64,000 nt of DNA, taken from NCBI RefSeq assembly GCF_040939455.1, contig NC_134108.1, positions 2,695,501 to 2,759,500 of the forward strand, in the 5' to 3' direction. The notes under the pieces are model-generated. The model ran no database searches and was not told where the DNA came from. It saw only the letters and a program-made list of their open reading frames with translations. This document shows positions 34,331 through 47,264 of the stretch, piece by piece. How positions within the stretch are numbered: the stretch's first letter is position 1; each line of letters begins with the position of its first letter. The stretch comes from Microcebus murinus. Lineage: Eukaryota > Chordata > Mammalia > Primates > Cheirogaleidae. Both the position numbers and the translations under genes were made by a program.

Positions 34331-37300
34331 GTGAAGGACTCGGGTCTGGTGCTGCTCCGCCCTGGCCGGCCAGCAAGGAAGGCTCTGCTGCTGCACCAGG
34401 CGGCCCGCAGGGAAGCGGCTCAGAGACAGAGATGTGGACTTGTCACCTGCTTACAGCCCCGAGTCCCGGCAGCTCGTGGTTTCCAAGGCTGCTCCGGCCA
34501 CAGGCATGCGAGGCTGCAGGGAAAGGGAACAGGGCACAGGGCACCTGGGCTTGGGCGGGCAGCACGCCAACATCTGCTCCCACGGCTCAAGGGGTGGCCG
34601 CATCTAGCTGCAAGGGAGCCTGGGAAATACGTGGGCTGTGTCGGGCTCTAACTGTCCCACCAGGGCACAGGTGGGGCAGGGTGGATTTTGTGGACAGTGT
34701 CAGCCACACCGTGGTTTCCCTGTCGGTCTCCCCTCCCCTCCGGGTACATGTCACAAGCTCCCTTCACTCCGTCCTGTCCCCCAAGCCTGCAAACCCCGCC
34801 AGGGACCGGCCTTGCTGCCTGATTCCAGCCTGTGCCCCCTGCGATTTCTGTGACGGAACAAAAGAAATCGCAAGACCCACAGGCCACCAGGACGAGGGGA
34901 AGCACAGCTGAAGGGGAGTGCCTGTTCTTCATTATCAGTGTGATTGCCGTGAAGCTGGGGACTCTGAGAAGGGTTGATCCCACATCCTTCTCCTACGGGC
35001 TGGCGAAATGTCCCCTCAAACGTCAGATTTTCTCTTCGCATCTTCGTTTTTCTTTCCACATGCAGTGTGTTTCCCACGTTCTGTCATCTACGAACTCTGC
35101 TAATTATGTCGCTTCCTTTTACGATCACTTCAGTCCAATTTTTTGTTTAAAGTTATTTTCAGCCTGTGTTTGAAAGATTGTTGTGTCTTAAGATAAAAAA
35201 GACAATATGGTATGTGCAAGCACAACTTTTCTAAAAAAGGGACTTAGGGGCATTTGAAATAAATTAAAGATATTCATTTCTATCCTTCCCCGATTTGTAT
35301 AGAATTTCCTGAGATATGTGGTTATGTAAAATTTTTCATCTTTGATCTCTGTTCAAGTTGAACACATGAGTATATAAGCCATGATAATTCTCTCACAACA
35401 CTCATTACGTACGTTTATGTTTTATTTTAACTTTGCTATGGTCGCCGAAGAAAGTAATTGCAAAAAAAATTTTGATCAAAGATCAAATTATAAATAGGTT
35501 CCATGCCATGGCCATACATATGGTCTTTTATTTGTACATGAGTTGAAAGCCTAGCATTTCTTAATGGAAAATTCCAGGTTTGCAAGAGAATCTCTTAACA
35601 TTTCGAACCTTACTAAGTGTGTTAAGAGCCATCTCAAATCTGAGAAGCAAGTTCACAGCTTTCAATGACGTATGTATTTATTATGTAAGAAAACCGGCAT
35701 TGCCTCATCACAGGTAGCATGGGGCAAGAGCAGCTGGAAGGCCGGGGCACTTGATAAGGAGCAGAGGAGACAGGCACCTCCCCGAGGGCTCTGCCATGCG
35801 GTACAATCCCAGGTGTGCCTATGTGTGCTTCCATAGAAAACACTCATCTTTTCCCCACGTGTGTATAGCTGAACCCCAGGTAGCCCCATTTAACTTTAAG
35901 CAAAATCCTATGCTTTCTTTATAGAAAGGGACATTTTTATGTTGGCATTTGATTTGACTTGGTAATTCTTTTACTTTTTTTTTTGACAATTCTTACATCT
36001 GTTCCCTAAAGACTGTTAGTCTCTAACTTCTCAGTGCTGTTTCTGTTACGGCCTACCTGTTGCTTTTCTAAAATCAAGATGTTTTGATATATAGCAGCTC
36101 TGTTTTTCACAAATTGGCCAAAATCTGCAGTCACCAATGGGGAACAGGAGTGCGATCTCATAAAGACATTGAAGTAACTGGGAAAAAAAAAACAAAAAAA
36201 AAACTTTACACCAAATCAAAACATGTTCAATGTGATAAATCCCATGCCTACCGTATTCCACTCCTGCCTGGCGACCATCAGAAAATTATCTCATGCCAAG
36301 ACAGACGCAAATTTACTGGGTCAAAGAAGACGCCCCCTTGACGTCAATCCGACCGGTTTGGGTTCCACACCGGTCACGGGCCAGGCGCCAGGCACGGGCA
36401 CAGCAGGCGGGGCGGGCGGGCAGGAGTGGACCTGCTCTAGGGTTCAGAGGGGAAAGGTGCCCACTGCATTTCCAAGTTCTGTTCCCCCTTTTCCTTTCTC
36501 ACAGATCCTGGTTCTGTCTGGGGAGGCCAGGCACTCAGCCCGGGCGTTAGGGTCCTGTCGCCTTCTGCTCTGGCAGGTGGCGTGACCTGCGGCGACACAG
36601 TCCTGGCCCACGGGGCGAGAGCAGCCTGCTGAAGTTTTCTGGGGAAGGTTTTATTTTCCTCATAAAAGGAGCAGATGCCAGTTGGTGTCGGTCTCTCTTT
36701 CCTCCTCTTCACACCCCGAACACAAAACGGTGCCCGGGTGTCTGCAGCCTGCCTCAGCCCTGAGGGGAGCAGGGGAAGGAAAAGGCCAAGAGGCACCTGC
36801 CGCAGGGCTGCCACCTCCTTCCAGACATGCCGTTCCACGTGAGCAAGAGCGTGGGGTTCCCGCCACTTCTAGTGGAACGCGGCACACGCATGCTGGTTCC
36901 AACAGTGCAGCGTAGGTCTGGGGTACGCCCCAAACGATGGGACCTCCCTGGCCTCCAGGTAGGGCAGAGTGTGAGAGCTTCCGTGGAGGTGGGGCTTGGG
37001 CAGAGCACCGAGGAGGAACTGAGGAACCGGAAGACTATGGCCTGGACAAGCGCAGAGGCGGGACGTGCAGGCCGAGGGAAGGGCGGAGGGAAGGGCTGCG
37101 GGAAGACAGAGAGGGGGGAAGGAGCTGGCCCTTCTGGGGAGCTCCAGGCACTGGGTGTGGCTGCAGAAGAAGAGCCCATGGCAAGGGGAGGACGCAGCCG
37201 GGCAGGTGAGCAGAGCGGCTCTGGAGGGCTCTCTGTGGCCTGCAGGCAGCTGGGGCTTTGTCCTTAAGGGGGTTACTGCATGATGTTAAGCCAGCCAGAT

Positions 37301-38669
37301 TTCCACTTCATAAAATTGCACCAAGGCCTGGGGTGAGACTCCGGAAGGGGACGTATTCGGTGGCCTCTGTGTGGCCTAAGCGAAGCCACCTGGGCTGGTG
37401 AGGTGGTGAGCAGAGCAGGCTTGAGTGATGCCGGGGACAGAGAGGCAGGGGCGCGGTGGCTGGGGGGAGGTTTGTGAAAGAGGAAGGGGACTCAGTCAGA
37501 CACGGGTGGCTTCCAGTTGGGGGTGGTTGATGGTGGGGGGCCGAGGGGGTGGGCGGACGCCCTGGGAGGATGAAGGGACAGGGAACAGGGTGCTCTGGGC
37601 CTGGCTGGGGCTGGAGATTGCTCATCCGTCCTGGGTCTCAGGGGCTGCGGGGGGGGGGGCACAGTGCACGCTCGCCGGAGGGACAGCAGGACAGGACTTG
37701 GCCAGCACGGCCGGGTGGACCCCATTCCCGACGAGGTCGCCTGTTAGAATCAGGGCTTCACAGTCTTTGTTGGAGGTGAATTTTAAAAATTGTGCATCAG
37801 CCACATTGATGCATTCCTTCCGTTTTCTAACTTTACCCTCATTTTCCTCCCACAGGAGGAAGGATTCCCTTCATTTCCTGGTCACCTGAGCTGGGCACAG
37901 AAAGTGACGGGAGTGGACACACAGAACGGCCTCCCTCCCTCTCTCTGTCTCTCTTTTTACAGCTGTCTTTTGTTAGCCAACTGGGCTCGAAGTAATTATT
38001 CTAGATCTTACAGAGAGACAGGAAAAAAGGAAAAAACCTACACACTTTCCACTAAATCAAAGGTGGCTGGTCTCACACCTCCTGGGTGGAAAAAAATGAT
38101 CTGAGATTTTTAAGGAACTGCAGTAGTTCTCTTTGTTAAAGCTTCCATTTTCAAATAATTTATTTCTTAGCGAGGATCTTCAAAGACCGGGAGTGAAATG
38201 CCTTCCCACTCTCTCAGTGCACTCACTGCCGACCGAGCACGGGGCTACATGAAGAATCTGAGTGTTTTAGAACCAGAAAGACTCTGACAGGTGAATGAGT
38301 TCAGCTTTTCATTTTGTAAAGGTGGGAGACAAGATCCAGAAAGGTGAAATAACATTTCTAGAGCTGAACGTTTGGTGAGTTAGCAGTGGAGAGGATAAAA
38401 AAATGAGCCAAAAAATCCAGGCTTCCTAAATTTCAGTTAAATGCTCTTCCCCTCACTATCTCGAAAGGGAGATGTTTCAAAGGCTGAGACCTATAGAGAC
38501 AGACACATGACAGATAGGCAGATAGGCAGCAGATGATAGAGAGATGACAGGTGCTAGCCAGCCAGGTAACAAGATGATAAACGATAGACACATGGATAAC
38601 AGGGAGATGATAGACAAAGAGGACTTTGTCATGTATGCCTATCAATGACACAACATTTTATTCTTGAAA
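34331..38669. other. Unassigned intergenic sequence
   Basis: Mostly single-copy-looking DNA. Poly-A-rich run at 36181-36202, perfect CRE at 36341-36348, short GATA/CAGATAGG-type imperfect repeat at about 38500-38620, poly-G at 37650-37660. Frames in the GC-rich 36400-37700 interval overlap on both strands and are not convincing. Confidence 0.4.
36341..36348. promoter_or_regulatory. Consensus CRE octamer TGACGTCA
   Basis: A perfect palindromic CRE in moderately CpG-rich DNA (caccggtcacggg lies about 20 bp downstream). No exon is linked to it. Confidence 0.3.
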
Positions 38670-38812
38670 CAAACCTATTAGGTAATTAGGAAAATTATTA
38701 TTTTTATTGCCATTTTACAGATGAGGTTAGTGGCATCAAATGGCTTTCCCAAATTCACAGAGCAGGGGCATGGCAGAGCTGAAAGCAGAAATAATGTCTG
38801 GTTCTAACTAAT
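38670..38812 (-). mobile_element. MIR SINE, antisense
   Basis: 'attattatttttattgccattttacagatgaggttagtggcatcaaatggctttcccaaattcacagagcaggggcatggcagagctgaaagcaga' is a nearly full-length antisense MIR. Confidence 0.9.
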
Positions 38813-39079
38813 TTATTTCTAGTATATTTTATTACATACCATAGAGGATATCCGGTTGAAAATGTATATGCTCGACTTAGTACACAGTGTTTGTAGAAGA
38901 GTAAGATCATCACAGACCACGCTGCCTAAGGTTCGAGTAGCCCCTCGACCCCAACCATTCCAGCTCAGGGAACAGAATCACTTCCTTCAAACTCATTAAA
39001 TATTTTTAAATGAATGCAGATATGTTCACATTTGAGAAATTTTATTTATTGTCCTTTAAGAAAAGAAAATGATTGGTAA

Positions 39080-39440
39080 GTTATAAACTGGTGTACACCC
39101 TTTGAGAATGAATCTGTCAATACCTAATCAAACTGTTGGCAGTGACCTTGTGCTCCGCCGGCAAACCCACTTCTAGGAGTTTGCTCTAAAGTTGTACCTT
39201 CCACAGTAAAAAAATGTAAATGCACAACATAATTTGCTGCAGCATTACTTGTGATTGTGAAATACTGGATGTTACCTAAATGTCCAGGCACAAGCGATCG
39301 GCCTCGTAAACGATGGGGCACACGCGCTGTGGAGTGACGTGCAGCTGTCATGAACGAGATGAGGAAGACACCGTGCACTGGCACAGAGGGTTTTCAGGAG
39401 ACATCGTTAGGTGAAAAACAGCAAATTGCAAAAGAGCACA
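39080..39440 (+). mobile_element. L1M 3'UTR-type fragment, sense
   Basis: 'ccacttctaggagtttgctctaaagttgtacc', 'gctgcagcattacttgtgattgtgaaatactggatgttacctaaatgtcc' and 'gttaggtgaaaaacagcaaattgcaaaagagca' follow the old L1 3' consensus order. Confidence 0.85.
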
Positions 39441-40999
39441 TAGAGCACACTGAGTTTTGTGGAGTAAAAAGGGAAAATAAGGAAAAAAAAAAAACCCAAC
39501 CCCACACATCTGTTCATGTTTACAAAAGGAAACAAAAGTTAAGATAAACGGGAAAACAGTGGAATCGGCTCCCCACAGAGCCAGGGTGAGGGGCGGTGTG
39601 GAGGGCCTGCAGAAGGGGGAGACCCTTCACCCGTATACCTTACGTATAGTTTAGACTCTTGGAAGCAGAATGAAAACTATATAAGCAAACAGTAAAGTTG
39701 AAGCCGTAATAATGGGAAGGAGGGAATCCCCTAAAACCAAAAGAAGCTGAAACAAATGAATTCAGTTGTCCTTGTGATGAAGGGAAACCAGATGGAACAC
39801 ATCAAAGGGCAAAGAACACAGAATCAGACGACAGAGCCTCCTGGTCTGTGAGAGAGGGTAAAAGGTGTTAAGGGGAAGAATTGCAAACAAGTCCTGACCT
39901 CTTTTTAGCAGTTTGTTTGCTGTCATGGTATGAGCAAAGTAATCAGGAAACTATGTTGGACACGTTATAGGACCGAGCAAGTGAGTACATACATTGATGC
40001 TATTGGGAACCAGGGACTTCACTGTAATAAAATATGCAATGAGGAAAAGCAAGAAAGACTCCTGATATCTAAAGTATGTAAATGCATGTATACATGCACA
40101 TGTATGTGTTTGATATGCATGTATATATGCATTTCTGCATGTGTGTGTATGTGCGCTCACTTGTGTGTACCTATTGCTTAGATCTGTCTGCTGCAAAGGC
40201 CAGTGAGAAAAGACACCTCAGTGGCAATGAGCACAGCTAGCACCATATCTTGGTCCCTAATTCCATTAAAAGGAGCCAGTGTTCCTCTGAGAAATGGCTG
40301 ACTCTAGGGCTGGGCAAGGCAGGTACCAAGGAGCCCAAAACATCTTATTATGCCCGAAAGTAACGAAGTGTTCAGAAATAACAAGACATGTCAAGAAGAC
40401 CCAGGACTCTCACTGGCCCCTTCAGTGGGTCCAATGTGAGAACCAAAAAATTATATAAATGAATGAATTATAAGCCATTACAACAGGAATTCATGAGTAC
40501 ATAGTATGCACACTACTAATAAATAGGTACATAAATTAGTGAGGGATAAGGAAGTGTTTGCCAAAACAAAGGCTGCTGTGGACATGGAGAAAGTGCTGAG
40601 CTCAGAAACACCCCAAGGTAGGAGTGGACCAAGCAAGAGAGATGCAAAAATCATGGGTGGGAGCTGACTCCAGGAGGAAATTTTATTCATGAGCAGAATG
40701 CCTAATCCTCATGTCTGCCCATAGACTGGTTATTAGTTGGAAGTGATACAAAATGAGTAATTATACAGTGGAAAAATCGAACAACACCTCAATCAGGATT
40801 TACACCAGCAGTGGGGGCCAGCTAGATCTGAGTCTCTAGATGTGAAATTCTGAAAAAGGCGCCATCTCACTCCGTAGTAGTCCAGCTGAGATGGCGTAAC
40901 CTGAATCTCATCATGAGAAAATGGCAAACAAACCCACACTGAGAAATGTTTTATTAAAAATGGGAGGAAGGTCTGTATTCTACAAAAACGTCCCTGCCA
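39441..40999 (+). mobile_element. Probable L1-derived mosaic, degraded
   Basis: A-rich sense-like sequence between two recognised L1 3' segments. It has a short alternating ATGTATAC-rich tract (40080-40150) and no coding capacity. Assignment rests on its position and composition. 40200-40760 may be another old repeat that I cannot name. Confidence 0.4.
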
Positions 41000-41466
41000 T
41001 AAAAGACAAAGAGAGATTCTGAAAATTCTTCAAATTGAAGGAGTTAAGAAATAAGGCAGTTTAATGTAATCCTTGACCCTAGATAGTGTGCTCCCCTGGG
41101 AGGAGGTGGGCATGTTCAGAAAGACATTATTGGATCGACTGACAAAACTGGGATATAGGCAGAAGATTAGATAAAAATACTGTGTCAATGATGTCCATTT
41201 CCTGCCTTAATAGCAGTACTTTGTTTATATAAGAAAATCTACTTTTTTTTCTTGGGAAACACACACTGAAGAGCCAGGAGGTGTGTACCCCAGCCCTGAC
41301 TGCTTTAATGAGGAGAGAGCCAGCCTGCAAGAGACGAGGCGGGTAGGGGTAAAATGTAACGAGAGGGGGATCTGGGCAACAGGGGCCACAGGTGTTTTCT
41401 GCACTGTTTTTGTTCTTGCAACTTTTCTGTAAATTTGAAATTGTTTCCAAATAAAAGCATAAATAT
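41000..41466 (+). mobile_element. L1 3' end, sense
   Basis: 'gacaaaactgggatataggcagaagattagataaaaatactgtgtcaatg' and 'gttcttgcaacttttctgtaaatttgaaattgtttccaaataaaagcat' are the 3' end of an old L1, with an AATAAA signal at the terminus. Confidence 0.75.
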
Positions 41467-41980
41467 GTGGGTGATGAAATTTAAGTAGGTGAACATATTT
41501 AGAATATCTAAGCTATGCCACTTATGGATGAAGGGGAACAGATATGACAAAATTAATATTTCTGCAATTATTTGATTGGTTTAAAAATCTGAACATAATG
41601 CACAGCTATAATGACCATACTTGCCAAAAAAACACACAAAAACCAAAACAAAAACAGAAAACAAAAAAACTACTTAAAAGCCCACTACTAATTTCCTGTA
41701 TTATATTATTTGCCCTCACTTTTCTCATTTATAATAGGGTATTTGGGGGCGAGAGGATTAATCTTCTTAGATAATTTGATGATCCTTCTAGCTCTAAAAA
41801 AAAAAAAAATCAATGATTAGATTCTGAATCTTTGTTTTCAGGTTTCACCCATTCACAACTTTAAATAAGCTACTTTCAGACTTTCTGTGTCTCCTATACC
41901 AATTTGAAAAAAATTTTCTGCCACTTAGAAATTCTTTTAGGTGTAGAAATTATTGTGTCCTTCTGGTCAACTCAGTGGAG
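41467..41980. other. Unassigned AT-rich sequence
   Basis: A-rich runs (41630-41670, 41797-41810). No gene signal. Confidence 0.4.
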
Positions 41981-42325
41981 TGTCTTAGTCCATTTATACT
42001 GCTAGAACAGAATACCTGAGACTGGATAATTTATAAAGTACAGAAATTTATTTCTCACAGTTCTGGAGACTGGGAAGTCCAAGAACAAGGTGTGGGCATC
42101 TGGCGGGGACCTTCTTGCTCCTCATCGCATGGTGGTAGCTGAAAGGCACAAACCCTCTCCCACAAGCCCTTCCTATAGTGCCACCAATCCATTGGGGAGG
42201 GCAGGACCCTCAGGGCCTAAACACCTCCCATTATGCCCCAAGTCCCAACACTGTGGCATTGTAGAGTAGATTTCTAGCACATGAGTTTTGGGGGTACATT
42301 CAGACCAATAGAATGGGGGAGATGC
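41981..42325 (-). mobile_element. MaLR LTR (MST/MLT1), antisense
   Basis: 'gtcttagtccatttatactgctagaacagaatacctgagactggataatttataaagtacagaaatttatttctcacagttctggagactgggaagtccaag' and the 3' part 'cacatgagttttgggggtacattcagaccaatag' mark an almost complete antisense LTR. Confidence 0.9.
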
Positions 42326-44269
42326 TGGTTTCTCTACCAATGGGCGTTTGTAAACCAGTCTTCTTTGCCAAGGTGAGCTACTTTGGCTTTGCTCGTTTCT
42401 TCTGCACTGTTCCTCGGAAGTGGTCAGCATTAATACCCCATTCATCTGAAGATCTCATTTCTGCTCAGACTGAGAATAACCTGAGAACGCTCTTCTAAGA
42501 GAAGGAAAAATGTAAAGGTCTTCTGACTATGGGCAGCGGCTCTCATGCTAAAGCTCCACCCGTGCAGGCATCAGCGGAAGTGCTGACACCTCTCTACTCT
42601 GAAGGAACCCTCGAGGTCTTGGGCAGTCATTGTGGAAGCAGTGAGGGAAGAGTGAGGGGGCAGCCACTGAAGGTGCGTGGAAGCCAGCCGTGCCCATTTA
42701 CGGGGACGCCTGGCGTGGAGATGGCAGGGACGCATCTTTGGAGAACCGCCATCACATTTCCCGGCTCACGTGACTAATTCATTACTCGTTCCAGAGCCCA
42801 GAGGAAACGGCCTTTCTGCGCGCACAATGCCCTGTGATTTGCTTTGTCTGTAGCCATCACCTGGGCAGGGAGAGTGCTCTGGTGCCCGCAAAGACTTACT
42901 GCCCACTGTGCAGCACCACAGTGGCGCCTGGCTCACTCACGCGTCTGTCTCCTGTGGGTCTTCATCTGAGCTCCTCCGGCCCGAGCCGCTCAGTTTAAGT
43001 CAATAACGCAGAATTGGGGGTGCAGGGTGGTGACAGACCATAAACTGCCATCCCACCACCGAAGTGTGCCCAGCTGAGAGGGTTGGCATGAAGCAGCCTG
43101 TCTGTCCTGTTGCCGTCCACAGCCCGGCAATCCTCGGCTGAGTCTAGCTTATTTGCAGATCCTCCTGGAGGAGACGGGCGCTGGCGGGCGAGTTCCGGAA
43201 GTGTCTCCCTCGCCTCACCTCCCACGTCCTCTCCCCCTTGCGACCGGCTCTCTTCCTTCGGCGCGCCTCGAAGTCAGCAGCCTCTTTTAGCTGTTCCTTC
43301 TGCCTCTTCCTTTACCTCCTTCCAGCCCACTCATCAATTTTCTCACCCAAACCTAAAAGACCCAATTTTCTCTCTTTCTTCAAGCCCTCCCAGGCCTTCA
43401 GGACACAGGTGCAACTCTTCGGCGTGGCCGGAAGGCTGCTCGTCATCTGCTCGCCCTGCAGCCCCAGTGCCCCGTGTTCCAAACCACCCGAGCAGGACCC
43501 GCCTCCGCCGGAGCTCCCGTCCTCGGGGGCTTCTCCCCACCCCTACCCTTGGCACGTGCCCCTGTGGCCCCCTCTTTGCCTTTCTCAGTGCCCTGGCCCC
43601 GGGGCTGGTCCTGTGCCTGCTCCTCCAGCCCACTGGGCGGGAGAGCCTCGGAGGAGATCTCGGGGCTTCCCAGAGGCCTGGAGCTGAAGCACTGGAATGT
43701 TTGACTGGTCATCTGGGAACCAGAAAGCTTCAGACACTGGAGTATTTCCCCGCTGGAGGAGCAGGGATCGGGACACACAGAAACAGAACTGAAGGGGAGG
43801 AGCAGGCAGCCTTGAGGACACAAGTCAGCCCCAAAGTCCCGTTACTTCTGGGGCAGCCAAAAAGTGGGTGGGACCCTTGGTGCCCACGGTGGGCTGAGGC
43901 TTGGGCAGAAAAGGAAAGAAGATGAATAGGGAGAAAAAAAGAAAAAAAAAAGGGAAAGAGGAAGAAAGGATTGAACAAGAAATGTGCAGGGGGTAGAGAA
44001 TGTCCCTGCATTTCTCAGAAATCTCCCAGAGACGTGGCAGTGGTCTTGGGCAGAGGCTTTTGTGCACATACACATTAATATATTATGTATATATCTTTTT
44101 CTCTTTTAATCTGGGGACCACGGTGGCAGAGAAAAGGCCTTTGCCAGTGTCCAGGCTCACTTTCTTCTATTTGCCAACAAACAATCAGGCGTCTCTGGAA
44201 TGTGTCGAGAGGTGAAGAACTTTTGATGAGGTTAAGTTTCTTTTTTTTTTTTTTTAGGTGCAATTATAA
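42326..44269. other. Unassigned intergenic sequence
   Basis: GC-rich, CpG-containing patch at 43100-43700 with overlapping frames (up to 271 codons) on both strands. A polypurine run follows at 43910-43985. Nothing supports an exon. Confidence 0.4.
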
Positions 44270-45115
44270 GAAAATCAAAAACCGCTGTCATTGGGAAGCT
44301 GACATTTTAGTGGAGAGATGGAATAAAGAAGGCAAACAAGGCAACCATAAGGAATGCAGGGGAAAGTAAGAAAAGGGGCCAGCGAGTGCCGGGGAGGTGG
44401 TGCGGTTTGGTGGCGGCAGACTCTGGAGACTTCCTGCAGAGAGGACGTGAGGGAGAAAGAGAACAACCCGGCAGATATTCGGGGCACTGGGCAGAAGAGT
44501 TTGTGGAGAGGAGTGGGCAGCTGCAGCGGCTCTGAGCTGGGCGGGGGCCTGCTGGGGGCTAGGGGGCCTCGTGGCTGGGAACAGAGTGACGCGGCTGTGC
44601 GCAGGGTGGGCGCTGCTCAAAGCAGCAGCAGCAGCAGCAGCAGTAGCGACAACCCCAACAGGACACCGTGAGGCGGAAGGACTGTGGGAAGAGCAGACCT
44701 GTAAGGGGGGCGACAGCTGTGTGAGGTTGCAGATGCCTTGTAGACACTCACATGGAGCTGGTAGCTAGACGTACAAGTCCGGAGTTTAGGGGGAAGGTCT
44801 GGGCCCAAGGTATAGATGCTAAGGTCTCCAGTGTTCAGACAGTGTTTCAACTGTGAGGCTGAGCGAGGTCACCAGGGGCAGGTCTCGGTGGAGAATGAAA
44901 AGGGCCGTGGATGAGCCTGGGACCCGCCAACATCGAGAGGTTGGGGAGGTGAAGAGTTCGGCAAATGTGACTAAGAGGAAGTGGCCAAAAAGTAGGACAA
45001 AAGTCAGGAGAGGGTAGTGTCTTGACAGCCCAGGGAAGGGTGTGATTTCAGGAGGAGGAGCGAGGAACTTGGTCTACTGTGGTCAGTCGTCAAAGGAGAC
45101 GAGTAAGAACTGACC
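44270..45115 (-). mobile_element. L2 LINE relic, antisense
   Basis: Pieces of reverse-complement L2 in order: 'attgggaagctgacattttagtggagagatggaataaag' (44291-44329), 'acatggagctggtagctagacgtacaagtccggagtttagggggaaggtctgggc' (44751-44805), 'ctgagcgaggtcaccaggggca' (44859-44880), 'agggtagtgtcttgacagcccagggaag' (45012-45039), 'gtcaaaggagacgagtaagaactgaccatgga' (45089-45120). It corresponds to a long antisense L2 ORF2/3' region. Confidence 0.65.
44623..44643 (+). repeat. (CAG)7 trinucleotide repeat
   Basis: Seven uninterrupted CAG units followed by TAG. It is not inside a supported exon. The Ser- or Cys-rich frames across it (44354-44671 plus, 44559-44747 minus) are not supported as genes. Confidence 0.95.
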
Positions 45116-45315
45116 ATGGATGGCGCCGGGCGGGTCGGATGGCGACTTTGCAGGGCAGTGGCAGTAGAAGCCTTGGGCAGGAGAGGAGGGAAACCAGGCC
45201 AGTCCCGGCACCTGTTCAGGCCGCCTGCTGTGAAGGGAAACAGAAGCTGGGCGGAGAACAGGGAGGTGGTGGACTCACAGGTTTCCATTTTCTTTTCCAT
45301 GGGAGAAATGATACT

Positions 45316-46112
45316 GTGTGTGAGTGTGGAACCATGTGTGTGAGTGTGAGAGTGTGAGTGTGTATGTGTGTGTGTGAGTGTGCACGTGTGTGAGAGTATT
45401 GTGTGCATGTGCATGTGTGAGTGTGTGCATGTGTGAGTGTGCATGCATGTGTGTGTATGTCTACATGTGAGTATGTATGGATGTGTGTGCATGGGTGAGT
45501 GTGTGTCTGTGTGTAAGAGTGTGAGTCTACATGTGAGTGTGAATGTGTGAGTGTGTGCAGGTATGTGTGTGCATGTGTGAGTGTTTCTGTGTGTAAGAGT
45601 GTGAGTCTACATGTGAGTGTGAGTGTGAATGTGTGTGGGTATGTGTGTGCAGGTATGTGTGTGCATGTGTGAGTGTGTTTCTGTGTGTAAGAGTATGAGT
45701 CTACATGTGAGTGTGAATGTGTGTGGGTATGTGTGTGAGTGTGTGCAGGTATGTGTGTGCATGTGTGAGTGTGTTTCTGTGTGTAAGAGTGTGAGTCTAC
45801 ATGTGAGTGTGAATGTGTGTGGGTATGTGTGTGAGTGTGTGCAGGTATGTGTGTGCATGTGTGAGTGTGTTTCTGTGTGTAAGAGTGTGAGTCTACATGT
45901 GAGTGTGAGTGTGACTGTGGGTATGTGTGCGTGTGTGAGTGGGCATGCATATGTGTGTCTACATGTGAGTGGGACTGTGTGTGGGTATGTGTGTGCGTGT
46001 GTGAGAATGTGTGCAGGTATGTGTGTGCATGTGCGTTTCTGTGTGTGTGTGATAGTATGTGTCTACATGCGAGTGTGTGACTGTGTGTGTGAGCGTGCCC
46101 GTATGCGAGTGA
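45316..46112 (+). repeat. TG-rich minisatellite with 96-bp higher-order unit
   Basis: Nearly 800 bp of TG-rich DNA. The marker 'ctgtgtgtaagagt(g/a)tgagtctacatgtgagtg' begins at about 45507, 45587, 45681, 45777 and 45873. Spacings are about 80, 94, 96 and 96 bp. The unit also holds 'gtgggtatgtgtgtgagtgtgtgcaggtatgtg'. The 337-codon His/Thr-rich minus frame (45216-46229) and the Cys/Val-rich plus frame are repeat artefacts. Confidence 0.95.
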
Positions 46113-47231
46113 GTGCGGGGAGGGAGGGAGGACTGGGCCGGAGGGTGAGAAGGGCGGGCCAGGCAGTCGCGAGTGCCCCCTCTCTTGCACAAGGGGCAGG
46201 GATCTAGCGCCCAGCCGGGAGAGGGCCAAAAGAATGGGCCCCTTCTGACAACCTTCTCACACAGGCTGGGCGCAGGGGCTCTGTGCAGGTAGTCACCACA
46301 CGGCTGGGCGCCTGTCACCCGGCCCGGCGCGGTTTCAAGTGCGCTCAATTTCACTGCAGCGACACGGGTGGACGAAGCCTTGGGGCGCATTCATGAAGCT
46401 CCCGCGGAGAGCCTGGTGCCTCCTCAGAGCTCAGTCCCTTGCGTTCCCGGGCTAGGGGCGCTGGGGCAGCGCCGGGGCGCAGCGTTCCCCGCGGTCCGGC
46501 CTGCGCCACCGCACCGCCCGGCGCTTGGCAGCAGCAGCGGCGCGTGGCCAAGGCTAGCTCAGGATTCCTGGCGAGCTGGGCTCGGGTGGGGAGCTAGCAC
46601 CGCAGTCCCCGCGCCCTCCCCTGCGCCCCCGCCTGGCGCAGCGCACCCCTGGGTGCTCAGGAAGACAGGCCCAGGGTCCAAGGTGGCCAGGGGTACGCTG
46701 CAGGAGGTGACATCCTTGGCTTCAGCCGCTTTCCTCCCTGTTGCTACCCTCCGGGCTGCGGGATGGCTCTGGTCCGGGTCCCCACCCGCACTCTCCGCGG
46801 TGCGAGGCTGAGCGCAGCTGCCTCTGCGCTTTCCAGCATTGCTGGGGCTAGGAAAGACCTCCGTGTGTGTTGGGGAGGAGGGAAAGGTCAGGCCTTTGGC
46901 ATCTTAAGGGTGGTCGTTTGGGTCAGACACCCGCACCGAGGCGAGGGCGCGAGTCCCGGCGCTGGAGGAGCGCCCCGGGCGCTGGCTGCGTCCCCGCGGA
47001 CACGGTGGTCCCCGCGCCCGGGCATCCATCCATTCATTGCGAGCGGCCCTAAGCTCCAACCGAATCTATGAATGAGAAGAGGAAAGAGAACCAACGTCTG
47101 TTTCCACACCCCGCTTCCCCGCCCCCTGCCTCCCTCCAGGCAGAGCGAGCCGACACGAAGTGACAAGGGCGGGGGCGGAGGGGCGCTGCGGGGACGTGCG
47201 AGAGGGCTCCCGAGTCTGGCTGGAGACTGCA

Positions 47232-47242
47232 CTATTTATATA
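47232..47242 (+). promoter_or_regulatory. TATA-like box
   Basis: ctatttatata in an otherwise GC-rich setting, followed about 25 to 30 bp downstream by a purine-rich start region (about 47262-47270). It is a plausible start for the transcript that uses the donor at 48094. Other CpG-type start sites are equally possible. Confidence 0.4.
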
Positions 47243-47264
47243 CTCCAGCGCTCCAGGACAAAGG

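Noticed and set aside
43110..43925. 271-codon plus-strand frame
   Set aside because: Pro/Ser/Arg-rich, overlapped by frames in all registers. No domain and no promoter.
45216..46229. 337-codon minus-strand open frame rich in His and Thr
   Set aside because: It is the complement of the TG minisatellite. Frames are open in several registers on both strands because the repeat lacks stop codons.
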